Assembly (NCBI GenBank): GCA_023386115.1
Contig: JAEWKL010000310.1
Coordinates: forward strand, 1-8,506
Direction of reading: 5' to 3'
Source: Pseudomonadota bacterium
GTDB lineage: Bacteria > Pseudomonadota > Alphaproteobacteria > Rhizobiales > Beijerinckiaceae
Length of the DNA stretch: 8,506 nt
Shown here: positions 1 to 5,285 of the stretch, one piece after another
How positions within the stretch are numbered: position 1 is the first letter of the stretch
How the letters are laid out: every line of letters begins with the position of its first letter
Position numbers and translations under genes: made by a program
Notes under the pieces: model-generated
What the model saw: the letters and a program-made list of their open reading frames with translations, nothing else
The model's database searches: none
Told to the model about the DNA's origin: nothing

Positions 1-321
1 GACCAGCACCGCGCCGAGCAGCAGCGCGTAGCCGACGCCGCTCACCAGCGTGGCGAGCGCCGTGAAGGCGAGGCGCGGCAGGCCGGGCGCCGGCTGCCAT
101 TGCGGCTCGCCGCCATGGTCGTGGCCGGCAGAGCTGTGGCCAGAATGGGCGAGCACGATCAAGGGGTTGGCGAAGGCATGGGTGGGCGCGACGGTCTCGG
201 CGGTCTCGTACTTCTCCGCCGCCAGGATCAGCGGCGAGGTGAGGGCGAATTGCAGAGCCGAGGTCACGCACGCGGCGAGGAAGCCGGCGACCAGGGCCGC
301 GGCGAGCAGACGTTTCGTCAT
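1..321 (-). CDS. cbtA: Cobalt transporter subunit CbtA, 5' part (C-terminal end outside window)
   Basis: This is the first 107 codons of a gene that starts with ATG at 321 and stays open to the left edge. CbtA is an inner-membrane protein thought to import cobalt together with the small subunit CbtB; the role is known mainly from its association with cobalamin riboswitches and cobalamin genes. The N-terminus has a hydrophobic helix (about residues 5-33, LLAAALVAGFLAACVTSA onward) and a conserved-looking LTSPLILAAEKYE stretch. A histidine-rich loop follows (residues 59-71, HSGHSSAGHDHGG; His59, 62, 67, 69), a likely metal-handling segment, and a second helix begins near residue 84. A Shine-Dalgarno AGGTGA (329-334) sits 7 nt before the ATG. 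It lies 87 bp downstream of cbtB, in the same direction and under the same riboswitch. Family assignment is firm; transport activity is inferred from the family. Confidence 0.88.
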   Translation of the reverse strand, partial: MTKRLLAAALVAGFLAACVTSALQFALTSPLILAAEKYETAETVAPTHAFANPLIVLAHSGHSSAGHDHGGEPQWQPAPGLPRLAFTALATLVSGVGYALLLGAVLV

Positions 322-328
322 TGTGGGA

Positions 329-378
329 TCACCTGCACGACCAATGGGCCGCGGGCCCGCGCCCGATCCGGGTGCAGG
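329..378 (-). promoter_or_regulatory. Intercistronic hairpin overlapping the cbtA ribosome binding site
   Basis: In the 87-bp gap between cbtB and cbtA a 7-bp inverted repeat, CCTGCAC (332-338) and GTGCAGG (372-378), encloses a perfect 12-bp palindrome CGCGGGCCCGCG (350-361). On the minus-strand transcript the 3' arm of the outer stem shares AGG with the cbtA Shine-Dalgarno AGGTGA (329-334). Folding would therefore partly hide the site and could tune CbtA made relative to CbtB. The repeats are seen directly; the regulatory role is an inference. Confidence 0.4.
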
Positions 379-408
379 CCACGCGGCTTTACAAGGGTCA
401 GTCCCTGG

Positions 409-585
409 TCAGTGGCAGGGGAAATTGTGGGCGTGGCGCCAATCGTGGGCGGCGTTGTGCAGGGCGACCACGGGCGCGAAGCCTGACACGAACAGCAGCC
501 CGACGCCGAGCGTTGCGGCGAGAAGGACGGCGCTCAGGCGCTCGCCGACGAGGGCGGGAGAGAGGGACCGGGTAATCGCGACCAT
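409..585 (-). CDS. cbtB: Cobalt transporter subunit CbtB (58 aa)
   Basis: CbtB is a very small single-pass membrane protein that accompanies CbtA in predicted cobalt uptake. The protein has one hydrophobic segment at about residues 17-42 and a short C-terminal tail rich in histidine (HNAAHDWRHAHNFPCH, residues 43-58; His43, 47, 51, 53, 58). This tail is the hallmark of the family and a likely metal-binding site. ATG at 585 is chosen because AGGAG (592-596) lies 6 nt upstream. An in-frame GTG at 606 would add seven residues but sits in the loop of the hairpin before the ribosome binding site, so it is less likely. It is the first gene after the cobalamin riboswitch, so expression should fall when adenosylcobalamin is plentiful. 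The length fits the family. Confidence 0.9.
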   Translation of the reverse strand: MVAITRSLSPALVGERLSAVLLAATLGVGLLFVSGFAPVVALHNAAHDWRHAHNFPCH

Positions 586-591
586 GACGAA

Positions 592-613
592 CTCCTGCCG
601 CCCCACCGGCGGC
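592..613 (-). promoter_or_regulatory. Riboswitch expression-platform hairpin abutting the cbtB RBS
   Basis: Between the aptamer and cbtB, arms GCCGCC (597-602) and GGCGGC (608-613) form a 6-bp stem with a 5-nt loop (GGTGG on the transcript). The Shine-Dalgarno AGGAG (592-596) follows the stem without a gap. This layout matches translation-controlling cobalamin riboswitches, in which a loop of the aptamer pairs with the loop of an RBS-proximal hairpin. No run of U follows, so a transcription terminator is unlikely. I could not identify the aptamer loop partner with certainty. Confidence 0.55.
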
Positions 614-627
614 GTCGAGAGAAAGGG

Positions 628-806
628 GTGACGGCAGGTCTCCTGGCTCGCAGCCTCTTGAGCCGGCCCACCGCCTTCCCGGATCGCTCCAGTGGCCGAT
701 GGCGGACCGTGTGCGGCCGCTCACAGTTGCGGGGGCAGCCGCGGCACACCGGAAAGGATTCCGGATCCCACGTTCCCTTTTCACCTCGTCACCGAGGCAC
801 CGTCAC
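628..806 (-). promoter_or_regulatory. Cobalamin (B12) riboswitch upstream of cbtBA
   Basis: The minus strand carries the conserved cobalamin-aptamer elements in order: a P1 arm GTGACGG (800-806), GGTGCC (796-801), AAAAGGGAA (773-781), GAATCC (756-761), GCCCCCGCAACTGTGA (721-736), GCCACTGG, and the B12 box AGCCAGGAGACCTGCC (633-648). The closing arm CCGTCAC (628-634) completes a 7-bp P1. It binds adenosylcobalamin or a related cobalamin in the nascent mRNA and lowers expression of the cobalt transporter genes downstream. The aptamer ends 43 nt before the cbtB start codon. It reads only toward cbtBA; the divergent cobU-cobO genes have no comparable element in this window. Confidence 0.95.
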
Positions 807-810
807 GGCG

Positions 811-839
811 ACCCTATCGGGTTGCTGGCGGGCTTGCAA
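811..839 (-). promoter_or_regulatory. Candidate sigma-70-type promoter for the riboswitch-cbtBA unit
   Basis: On the minus strand a -35-like TTGCAA (834-839) is separated by 17 nt from a -10-like TAGGGT (811-816). Transcription would begin near 804-806, exactly at the 5' arm of riboswitch stem P1, so almost no leader precedes the aptamer. The hexamers are imperfect, but spacing and position support the call. Confidence 0.45.
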
Positions 840-871
840 TCGGCGCAGCCTGCCGCGACACCTCCGGCCCT

Positions 872-907
872 GGGTTTTCCGGGATGTTCGGGTTTTCCGG
901 GATGTCC
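872..907. repeat. 18-bp tandem repeat in the cbtB/cobU divergent region
   Basis: Two adjacent copies, GGGTTTTCCGGGATGTTC (872-889) and GGGTTTTCCGGGATGTCC (890-907), differ at one base. Partial copies of the 3' half follow: GAGATGTCC (916-924) and TGGATGTCC (928-936). The array ends a few bases before the cobU ribosome binding site. It could be a direct-repeat regulator site, a leader element of cobU, or replication slippage; nothing here decides between these. Confidence 0.7.
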
Positions 908-950
908 GAGAGTCCGAGATGTCCAACTGGATGTCCAAGAGGAGATGCCT

Positions 951-1493
951 GTGCCGGATCCGGACCGCGCCGCCCCGCGCCTGACCCTGGTTCTGGGCGG
1001 CGCTCGCTCAGGCAAAAGCCGCTACGCCGAAGGGCTGATCGAGGCGCGGCCGGGTCCCTGGCTCTATGTCGCGACAGCGCAGGCCTGGGACGACGAGATG
1101 CGCGCGCGCATCGCCGCGCACCGCGCCCGCCGCCCCGCTCGCTGGGAGACGGTCGATGCGCCGCGCGACCTGCCGGCGGTGATCCGGAAGGCGCCGGCCG
1201 GCCGGCCCGTTCTGGTCGATTGCCTGACCCTGTGGCTGACCAACGCGATGCTGGACGAGGACGCCGACCTCGCGGCGGAGCTCGACGCGTTGGTGAAAGC
1301 CTGCCGGGCGGCGGCCGGGCCCATGGTGCTGGTCTCGAACGAGGTGGGTTTCGGCATCGTGCCGGAGAACGCGCTCGCCCGCCGGTTCCGCGACGAGGCC
1401 GGGCGCCTGCACCAGCGTCTGGCGGCCGTGGCCGACCGGGTGGTGCTGGTGGTGGCGGGCCTGCCGATGATTCTCAAGGGAGATGCACGATGA
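951..1493 (+). CDS. cobU: Bifunctional adenosylcobinamide kinase / adenosylcobinamide-phosphate guanylyltransferase (180 aa)
   Basis: CobU (called CobP in some alphaproteobacteria) phosphorylates adenosylcobinamide and then transfers GMP to it, giving adenosylcobinamide-GDP, the substrate of cobalamin synthase in nucleotide-loop assembly. Visible features are the P-loop GGARSGKS (residues 16-23), YVATAQAWDDEM (39-50), a His57 in the RIAAHRARRP segment where the guanylylated histidine of the family lies, VDCLTLWLTN (89-98), SNEVGFGIVPEN (129-140) and a C-terminal LVVAGLPMILKG stretch. The length is normal for the family. GTG at 951 is preferred because AGGAG (940-944) lies 6 nt upstream. An ATG at 945 directly touches that site and would add only two residues. 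It overlaps cobO by ATGA, which implies translational coupling. Confidence 0.93.
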   Translation: MPDPDRAAPRLTLVLGGARSGKSRYAEGLIEARPGPWLYVATAQAWDDEMRARIAAHRARRPARWETVDAPRDLPAVIRKAPAGRPVLVDCLTLWLTNAMLDEDADLAAELDALVKACRAAAGPMVLVSNEVGFGIVPENALARRFRDEAGRLHQRLAAVADRVVLVVAGLPMILKGDAR

Positions 1494-2095
1494 GCGACGA
1501 CGAGGCGGCACGCCATCGCGCCAAGATGGAGAAGCGCAAGGCGGTGCAGGACGCCGAGGTGGCGGCCAAGACGATCGAGAAGGGTCTGCTCATCGTCCAT
1601 ACCGGTCCCGGCAAGGGGAAGTCGACCGCCGCCTTCGGGCTGATGCTGCGCGCCTTGGGCCGCGGCTGGCGGGTCGGGGTGGTGCAGTACATCAAGGGCG
1701 CCTGGGAGACCGGCGAGCGCTTCGCCCTCGACCGTTTCGGCGACCAGGTCGCCTGGCACACGATGGGGGAGGGCTTCACCTGGGAGACCCAGGACCGTGC
1801 CCGCGACGTGGCGGCCGCGCAGGCGGCGTGGGCCAGGACCGAGGCGCTGATGGCCGACGCGAGCATTCGGCTCCTGATCCTCGACGAGCTCAACATCGCG
1901 CTGCGCTACGATTACCTGCCGCTGCCCGAGGTGGTCGAGGCGTTGAGCCGGCGCCGGCCGGACCTGCACGTCGTGGTGACGGGACGCAACGCCAAGCCGG
2001 AGCTGATCGCCGCCGCCGACCTCGTCACCGAGATGGGCTTAGTGAAGCACCACTTCGCCGCGGGGGTGAAGGCGCAGGAGGGCATCGAGTTCTGA
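1490..2095 (+). CDS. cobO: Corrinoid ATP:cob(I)alamin adenosyltransferase, CobO/CobA/BtuR type (201 aa)
   Basis: The enzyme transfers the 5'-deoxyadenosyl group of ATP to the cobalt of a reduced corrinoid, giving the adenosylated form used in biosynthesis and salvage. Seen in the protein are a charged N-terminal helix (residues 5-31) that typically lies over the corrinoid site, the atypical P-loop GPGKGKST (39-46) preceded by IVHT, VGVVQYIKGAWETGE, a Walker-B-like LLILDELNIAL segment, VVVTGRNAKPEL, and the family's C-terminal ending KAQEGIEF. The ATG overlaps the cobU stop (ATGA), and AGGGAG (1477-1482) lies 7 nt before it. The length is usual. An open frame extends upstream to 692 but crosses cobU in another phase and is not coding. 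Confidence 0.95.
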   Translation: MSDDEAARHRAKMEKRKAVQDAEVAAKTIEKGLLIVHTGPGKGKSTAAFGLMLRALGRGWRVGVVQYIKGAWETGERFALDRFGDQVAWHTMGEGFTWETQDRARDVAAAQAAWARTEALMADASIRLLILDELNIALRYDYLPLPEVVEALSRRRPDLHVVVTGRNAKPELIAAADLVTEMGLVKHHFAAGVKAQEGIEF

Positions 2096-2200
2096 TTGAC
2101 GCCGAGGGCAGGACGCGGCTACAGGCTCAGCCATGACCAGCGCCCTCCCGACCGGACTCTATTCCGCGCCGCGCACCTAGCGGCGGAGTGCTCGTCATCT

Positions 2201-2230
2201 CTCAACCGCTGCGACGTGTCGGCGGTTGAG
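2201..2230. promoter_or_regulatory. Hairpin between cobO and the tyrA-like gene
   Basis: Nine-base arms CTCAACCGC (2201-2209) and GCGGTTGAG (2222-2230) are perfect inverted repeats. Inside them CGAC (2212-2215) and GTCG (2218-2221) form a second 4-bp stem with a 2-nt loop, leaving TG as a bulge. It lies 105 nt after the cobO stop and 52 nt before the next start codon. No T-run follows, so a classical Rho-independent terminator is doubtful. An operator, or a structured leader of the downstream gene, is equally possible. The rest of 2096-2282 shows nothing clear. Confidence 0.5.
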
Positions 2231-2282
2231 GCTTCTCGGACATTCCAGGCCCGCCGACCTCGCCCCTGATCCGAGGTTCCCC

Positions 2283-3068
2283 GTGCCGTCCTCCCCCATC
2301 CCGCTCCCCGCCCTCGGCCTGATCGGCTTCGGTGCCTTCGGCCGCCTCGTCGCCGCGCATCTGGCGCCGCTCTTCTCGCTCCGGGTCCACGACCCGTTCG
2401 TGCCCGATTCGGTCCTCGTGGCGGCCGGGCTCGCGCCGGGCAGCCTGGCGGAGGCCGCCGCCTGCCCGGTGGTGGTTCTGGCAACTCCCGTCCCGACCCT
2501 CGCCGCGGTGGTCCGGGACATCGCCCCGCACCTGAATCCGGGCGCCCTCGTCCTCGATGTCGGCTCGGTGAAGGTGCGGCCGGCGCAGATCATGCGGTCC
2601 GGCCTGCCGCCTTGGGTCGACATTGTCGCGACCCACCCGCTGTTCGGGCCGCAGAGCGCGCGGGACGGCTTGCGCGGCCTCAAGATCGCGGTCTGCCCGG
2701 TGCGGGGCGGCCGCGGACCCAAGGTCGGCGCCTTCCTGCGCCGGGCGCTCGGGCTCACCGTGATCCTGACCACGCCGGAGGCGCATGACCGCGAGGCGGC
2801 GGCGGTGCAGGGGCTGACGCACCTGATCGCCAAGGTGCTGGTGGCGATGGAGCCGCTGCCGACCCGGATGACCACCCGCAGCTTCGACCTGGTGATGCAG
2901 GCCGTCGGGATGGTCCGGCACGACGCGCCGGAAGTCTACCACGCGATCGAGCGCGAGAACCCCTACGCGGGTGAGGTGCGGCGGCGGTTCTTCGAACTGG
3001 CGGCGCAGATGGACGGGGAGTTGGGGGCGGCCGAGCTGGTCGGCACCGACCGTGAAGGCTCGTCCTAA
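2283..3068 (+). CDS. Prephenate/arogenate dehydrogenase, TyrA family (261 aa)
   Basis: Enzymes of this family oxidise and decarboxylate prephenate or arogenate in tyrosine synthesis. The N-terminus is a Rossmann fold: GFGAFG (residues 15-20) for dinucleotide binding, and HD at 36-37 after strand two, where an acidic residue usually favours NAD+ over NADP+. Further motifs are ATPV (67-70), DVGSVK (92-97), THPLFGP (117-123; the family's HPMFGP active-site motif with M to L), His168-Asp169 and QGLTH (176-180). The HPLFGP form resembles the plant arogenate dehydrogenase/short TyrA type rather than the HPIAG form of many cyclohexadienyl dehydrogenases. The substrate cannot be decided by eye. GTG at 2283 is chosen for GAGG (2273-2276) 6 nt upstream; a TTG at 2226 would give a poor N-terminal extension through the hairpin. 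No ACT or chorismate mutase domain is present. Confidence 0.85.
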   Translation: MPSSPIPLPALGLIGFGAFGRLVAAHLAPLFSLRVHDPFVPDSVLVAAGLAPGSLAEAAACPVVVLATPVPTLAAVVRDIAPHLNPGALVLDVGSVKVRPAQIMRSGLPPWVDIVATHPLFGPQSARDGLRGLKIAVCPVRGGRGPKVGAFLRRALGLTVILTTPEAHDREAAAVQGLTHLIAKVLVAMEPLPTRMTTRSFDLVMQAVGMVRHDAPEVYHAIERENPYAGEVRRRFFELAAQMDGELGAAELVGTDREGSS

Positions 3069-3113
3069 CGCTCGGTGCGATCCGCCGCATGATTCCGCGG
3101 CCCCGGAGCGGAG

Positions 3114-3147
3114 CCCGGAGTGCCGAAGGCCCGCGCCGAAGGCACGC
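3114..3147. repeat. 13-bp tandem repeat with a related copy elsewhere in the window
   Basis: GCCGAAGGCCCGC (3122-3134) and GCCGAAGGCACGC (3135-3147) are adjacent and differ at one base. The 18-mer CCCGGAGTGCCGAAGGCC (3114-3131) recurs with one change at 8120-8137, just after the SPOR gene. Both places are non-coding and directly downstream of a gene. It looks like a piece of a dispersed extragenic repeat, but the copies are too short to classify. Confidence 0.4.
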
Positions 3148-3217
3148 GCCGACGTACCGATGGTGGGGAATGATGCGCGGGACGCGACCCGCATCCTCCT
3201 GAACGGTCGGCGGTTAT

Positions 3218-3255
3218 GGGTCCCGGGTTCTCACCTTGGCGAGATCCGGGATGAC
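3218..3255. repeat. Imperfect palindrome resembling a dispersed extragenic repeat
   Basis: Between the convergent tyrA-like and tatC genes, TCCCGG (3221-3226) pairs with CCGGGA (3246-3251), and an inner TCTC pairs with GAGA (3241-3244) around the loop ACCTTGGC. The flanks GGG and TGACAC give the form GGGTCCCGGG...TCCGGGATGAC, which resembles short palindromic repeats scattered through intergenic space in Methylobacterium and related genomes (recalled, not searched). In this position it may act as a two-way transcription barrier. The rest of 3069-3297 has no gene I can support. Confidence 0.5.
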
Positions 3256-3297
3256 ACGCAGGATGGCAGGACCCTGGATGGGAGCTGAGGCGAGGCC

Positions 3298-4101
3298 TTA
3301 TTCTCCCGCCGCTTCCTCCGCCGCCCGGGCCCGCTCGCGGCGCTTCTCCATCGCCCGCACCGAGAACACCGAGGCCTCGTAGAGGAGCAGCATCGGGATC
3401 GCGAGCGAGAGCTGGCTGATCACGTCCGGCGGGGTCAGCACCGCGGCAGCGACGAAGACCAGCACGATCGCGTAGCGCCGGCGGTCCTTCAGGAACTTCG
3501 AGTCGATCAGCCCGATCTGGCCCAGCAGGGTCAGGATCACCGGCAGCTGGAACGCGATCCCGAAGGCGAAGATCAGCGTCATGATGAGCGAGAGGTACTC
3601 GTCCACCTTCGGCAGAAGCTCGATCGTGGCCTCGCCGGGCTGGCCGATCTGCTGCAGGCTGACCGAGAAGCGGATCAGCAGCGGCATCGCCAGGAAGTAG
3701 ACGACGAGGGCGCCGAGCACGAAGAAGACCGGCGTGGCGACGAGGTAGGGCAGGAAGGCCCGGCGCTCGTTGCGGTAGAGGCCCGGGGCCACGAAGGCAT
3801 AGAGCTGGGTGGCGACGACCGGGAAGGACAGGAAGCCGGCGCCGAAGACGCTGAGCTTGATGTTGGTGAAGACCTGCTCGAGGAAGTGCGTCGCGATCAG
3901 CCGCGCCTTCTCGGCCCCCACCACGCTCACATAGGGGTGAACGAGGATGTTGTAGATGTGCTGCGAGAAGAAGAAGCAGACGAAGAACATCACCCCGAAG
4001 GCGAGCAGCGACTTGATCAGCCGCGAGCGCAGCTCGATCAGGTGCTCGATCAGGGGTGCGCGCGAGGCCTCGATCTCGGCTTCATCGGCCTCGGTGATCA
4101 T
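3298..4101 (-). CDS. tatC: Sec-independent protein translocase subunit TatC (267 aa)
   Basis: TatC is the polytopic core of the twin-arginine translocase; with TatB it forms the receptor that binds RR signal peptides on folded proteins at the inner membrane. The conserved cytoplasmic N-terminal motif HLIELRSRL (residues 20-28) is present, as are the APGLYRNERRAF segment in the first periplasmic/cytoplasmic region and six predicted membrane segments, from LLAFGVMFFVCFFF to AIPMLLLYEASVFSV. VDEYLSL precedes a middle helix, and VLTPPDVISQ lies before the last one. The C-terminus is short and charged (MEKRRERARAAEEAAGE). It starts at ATG 4101, overlapping the tatB stop by four bases (ATGA), with no strong Shine-Dalgarno of its own, so it is probably translationally coupled. 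It ends the minus-strand gene series, facing the tyrA-like gene. Confidence 0.96.
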   Translation of the reverse strand: MITEADEAEIEASRAPLIEHLIELRSRLIKSLLAFGVMFFVCFFFSQHIYNILVHPYVSVVGAEKARLIATHFLEQVFTNIKLSVFGAGFLSFPVVATQLYAFVAPGLYRNERRAFLPYLVATPVFFVLGALVVYFLAMPLLIRFSVSLQQIGQPGEATIELLPKVDEYLSLIMTLIFAFGIAFQLPVILTLLGQIGLIDSKFLKDRRRYAIVLVFVAAAVLTPPDVISQLSLAIPMLLLYEASVFSVRAMEKRRERARAAEEAAGE

Positions 4102-4655
4102 GCGGTCGGGCCCGTGCTGGCTTTGTCGTGGGAAGGGGAGGCGTCCGGAGCGGCACGGGCCGCGTCGGCCTTGAGCTGCGCGGTCGCGGCCGCCAGCGCC
4201 GAGACCGACGGCTTCTCGGCCGCGGGGTCAGGCAGCTGATAGGCCGGCGGGGCGGCCGGGTCGACCGGCTCGGGCAGCGCCGCGGCGGACGGCTCCGCGG
4301 CGAGGGGATCCGCCCCCGGCAAGGCCATCGTGGCGGGCTTCGGGGCGCCGTCGATGTTGGGGGCACCGTCGACCGCGCCCTTGATCTCGTTGCGGATGGT
4401 CTGGACCGGGTTGAAGCCGGTCGCGGTCGCCGACGAGACGCTGCGGTTGATGCCCTCGACCTCGCGGCGGACCTCGTCGAGCTCCGCCTCGCGCATCGCC
4501 TCGCTGAACTGGCTCTGGAACTCGCCCGCCATGCGCTTGAGGCGGGCGGTGACCTGGCCGACGGTGCGCAGGGCCTTGGGCAGGTCCTTGGGGCCGATGA
4601 CGACGAGCGCGACGCCGCCGATCAGCATCACCTCGCCCCAACTCATATCGAACAT
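4098..4655 (-). CDS. tatB: Sec-independent protein translocase subunit TatB (185 aa)
   Basis: TatB partners TatC in the signal-peptide receptor complex of the Tat pathway. The start MFDMSWGEVMLIGGVALVVI is a typical N-terminal membrane helix with the conserved acidic residue Glu8. The GPKDLPKALRTVG hinge follows, then an amphipathic helix with many charged residues to about residue 75. The remaining part (about residues 90-185) is a low-complexity Ala/Pro-rich cytoplasmic tail (PKPATMALPGADPLAAEPS and onward), common in alphaproteobacterial TatB and poorly conserved. ATG 4655 is chosen because MFDM matches the family start. The ribosome binding site is weak (AGCAGGGC). It is separated from tatA by 234 bp but overlaps tatC. 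Confidence 0.95.
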   Translation of the reverse strand: MFDMSWGEVMLIGGVALVVIGPKDLPKALRTVGQVTARLKRMAGEFQSQFSEAMREAELDEVRREVEGINRSVSSATATGFNPVQTIRNEIKGAVDGAPNIDGAPKPATMALPGADPLAAEPSAAALPEPVDPAAPPAYQLPDPAAEKPSVSALAAATAQLKADAARAAPDASPSHDKASTGPTA

Positions 4656-4889
4656 GGCGTGACGGCCCTGCTACTCGCGCGGTGCGACTCGTGAAGCGGG
4701 CGCCTCGCGCGGGCTGTCTAGCACGCCGGCGCGCCGGCGCCAGTCACCGCCGAGCAGGTTCCGGTTGAGCGCGGGCCGCTCGCAGGCGGACAGCGGCCGG
4801 GAACCTGCATCGAACGCGTAAGGCACTTCGAGGAGGCGGACCCGAGGCCACGCGCTCCTGTGCGGGGATCAGGCTCGAAGACGGCCCGC
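4656..4889 (-). other. Structured non-coding gap between tatA and tatB
   Basis: These 234 bp hold no gene I can support. They contain nested inverted repeats: outer 9-bp arms GCAGGTTCC (4754-4762) and GGAACCTGC (4800-4808), and inner 7-bp arms GGCCGCT (4774-4780) and AGCGGCC (4792-4798) around an 11-nt loop. A separate perfect 16-bp palindrome CGCCGGCGCGCCGGCG lies at 4724-4739. On a tatA-tatB transcript these would fold into stable hairpins. They could terminate, process or attenuate the message, or contain a separate tatBC promoter; I see no clear promoter hexamers. Confidence 0.5.
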
Positions 4890-5240
4890 TCAGCCGACCT
4901 TGCGGTCGACGTTCGGTTCGGCGGTGCCGACCGGCGGCATCTGCGCGGTCGGCACATGGGTCGGCTGGACCTGAGTCGGCGGCACGTTCGTCGGCTGTAC
5001 GTGGACAGGCTGGACCGGGGCCGGCTGCACCACCGGCGGGGCCACCTGGACGGGCGGGACCTGCGCGTGGGGCACCTGCGCCGTCGTGGTCGGGGCCTGG
5101 TCCTCGTCGGCCATGCCCTTCTTGAAGGCCTTGATGCCCTTGGCGACGTCGCCCATCAGCTCGGACACCTTGCCGCGCCCGAACAGCAGCATGACGATCA
5201 CGCCGACGACGATCCAGTGCCAGATACTCGCGCCGCCCAT
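4890..5240 (-). CDS. tatA: Sec-independent protein translocase subunit TatA (116 aa)
   Basis: TatA oligomerises to form the protein-conducting element of the Tat machine in the inner membrane. The family core is complete: a short N-terminal membrane helix (about residues 6-20, IWHWIVVGVIVMLLF), the FGRGK hinge (20-24), and the amphipathic helix KVSELMGDVAKGIKAFKKGM (24-43) with an acidic DED cluster just after. Residues 49-103 form an unusual tail made almost only of Pro, Val, Gln, Thr and His in a loose PVQ/VQP repeat, which makes the protein longer than a typical TatA of roughly 70-90 residues. ATG 5240 is chosen because AGGAGA (5246-5251) lies 5 nt upstream and the following MGGASIWHW matches TatA starts. 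A GTG at 5279 is in frame but unsupported. A candidate promoter and a hairpin precede it. Confidence 0.95.
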   Translation of the reverse strand: MGGASIWHWIVVGVIVMLLFGRGKVSELMGDVAKGIKAFKKGMADEDQAPTTTAQVPHAQVPPVQVAPPVVQPAPVQPVHVQPTNVPPTQVQPTHVPTAQMPPVGTAEPNVDRKVG

Positions 5241-5285
5241 GGTTCTCTCCTGCGCAGCGTCTTCAAGCCGCCGCGGCACTCTCGC

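Noticed and set aside
592..613. Rho-independent terminator in the cbtB leader
   Set aside because: The hairpin is followed by the AGGAG site rather than a U-run, so translation control fits better.
50..631. Plus-strand open frames over cbtA and cbtB
   Set aside because: The minus strand has clear CbtA and CbtB proteins, with ribosome binding sites and an upstream riboswitch in the matching direction.
692..1489. Long open frame continuous with cobO on the plus strand, starting in the riboswitch region
   Set aside because: It runs antiphase through cobU and over the riboswitch, is Arg/Pro/Gly-rich, and has no family likeness; stop-poor frames are expected at this GC content.
1064..1969. Long minus-strand open frame opposite cobU-cobO
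   Set aside because: It mirrors two firmly identified genes, with composition typical of a shadow frame and no motif.
2133..2180. Fifteen-codon open frame after cobO (MTSALPTGLYSAPRT)
   Set aside because: It has no clear Shine-Dalgarno and no recognisable leader-peptide composition such as runs of Tyr or Phe; too short to support.
4128..4694. Plus-strand open frame opposite tatB
   Set aside because: Gly/Arg-rich shadow of the tatB coding strand, with no family likeness.
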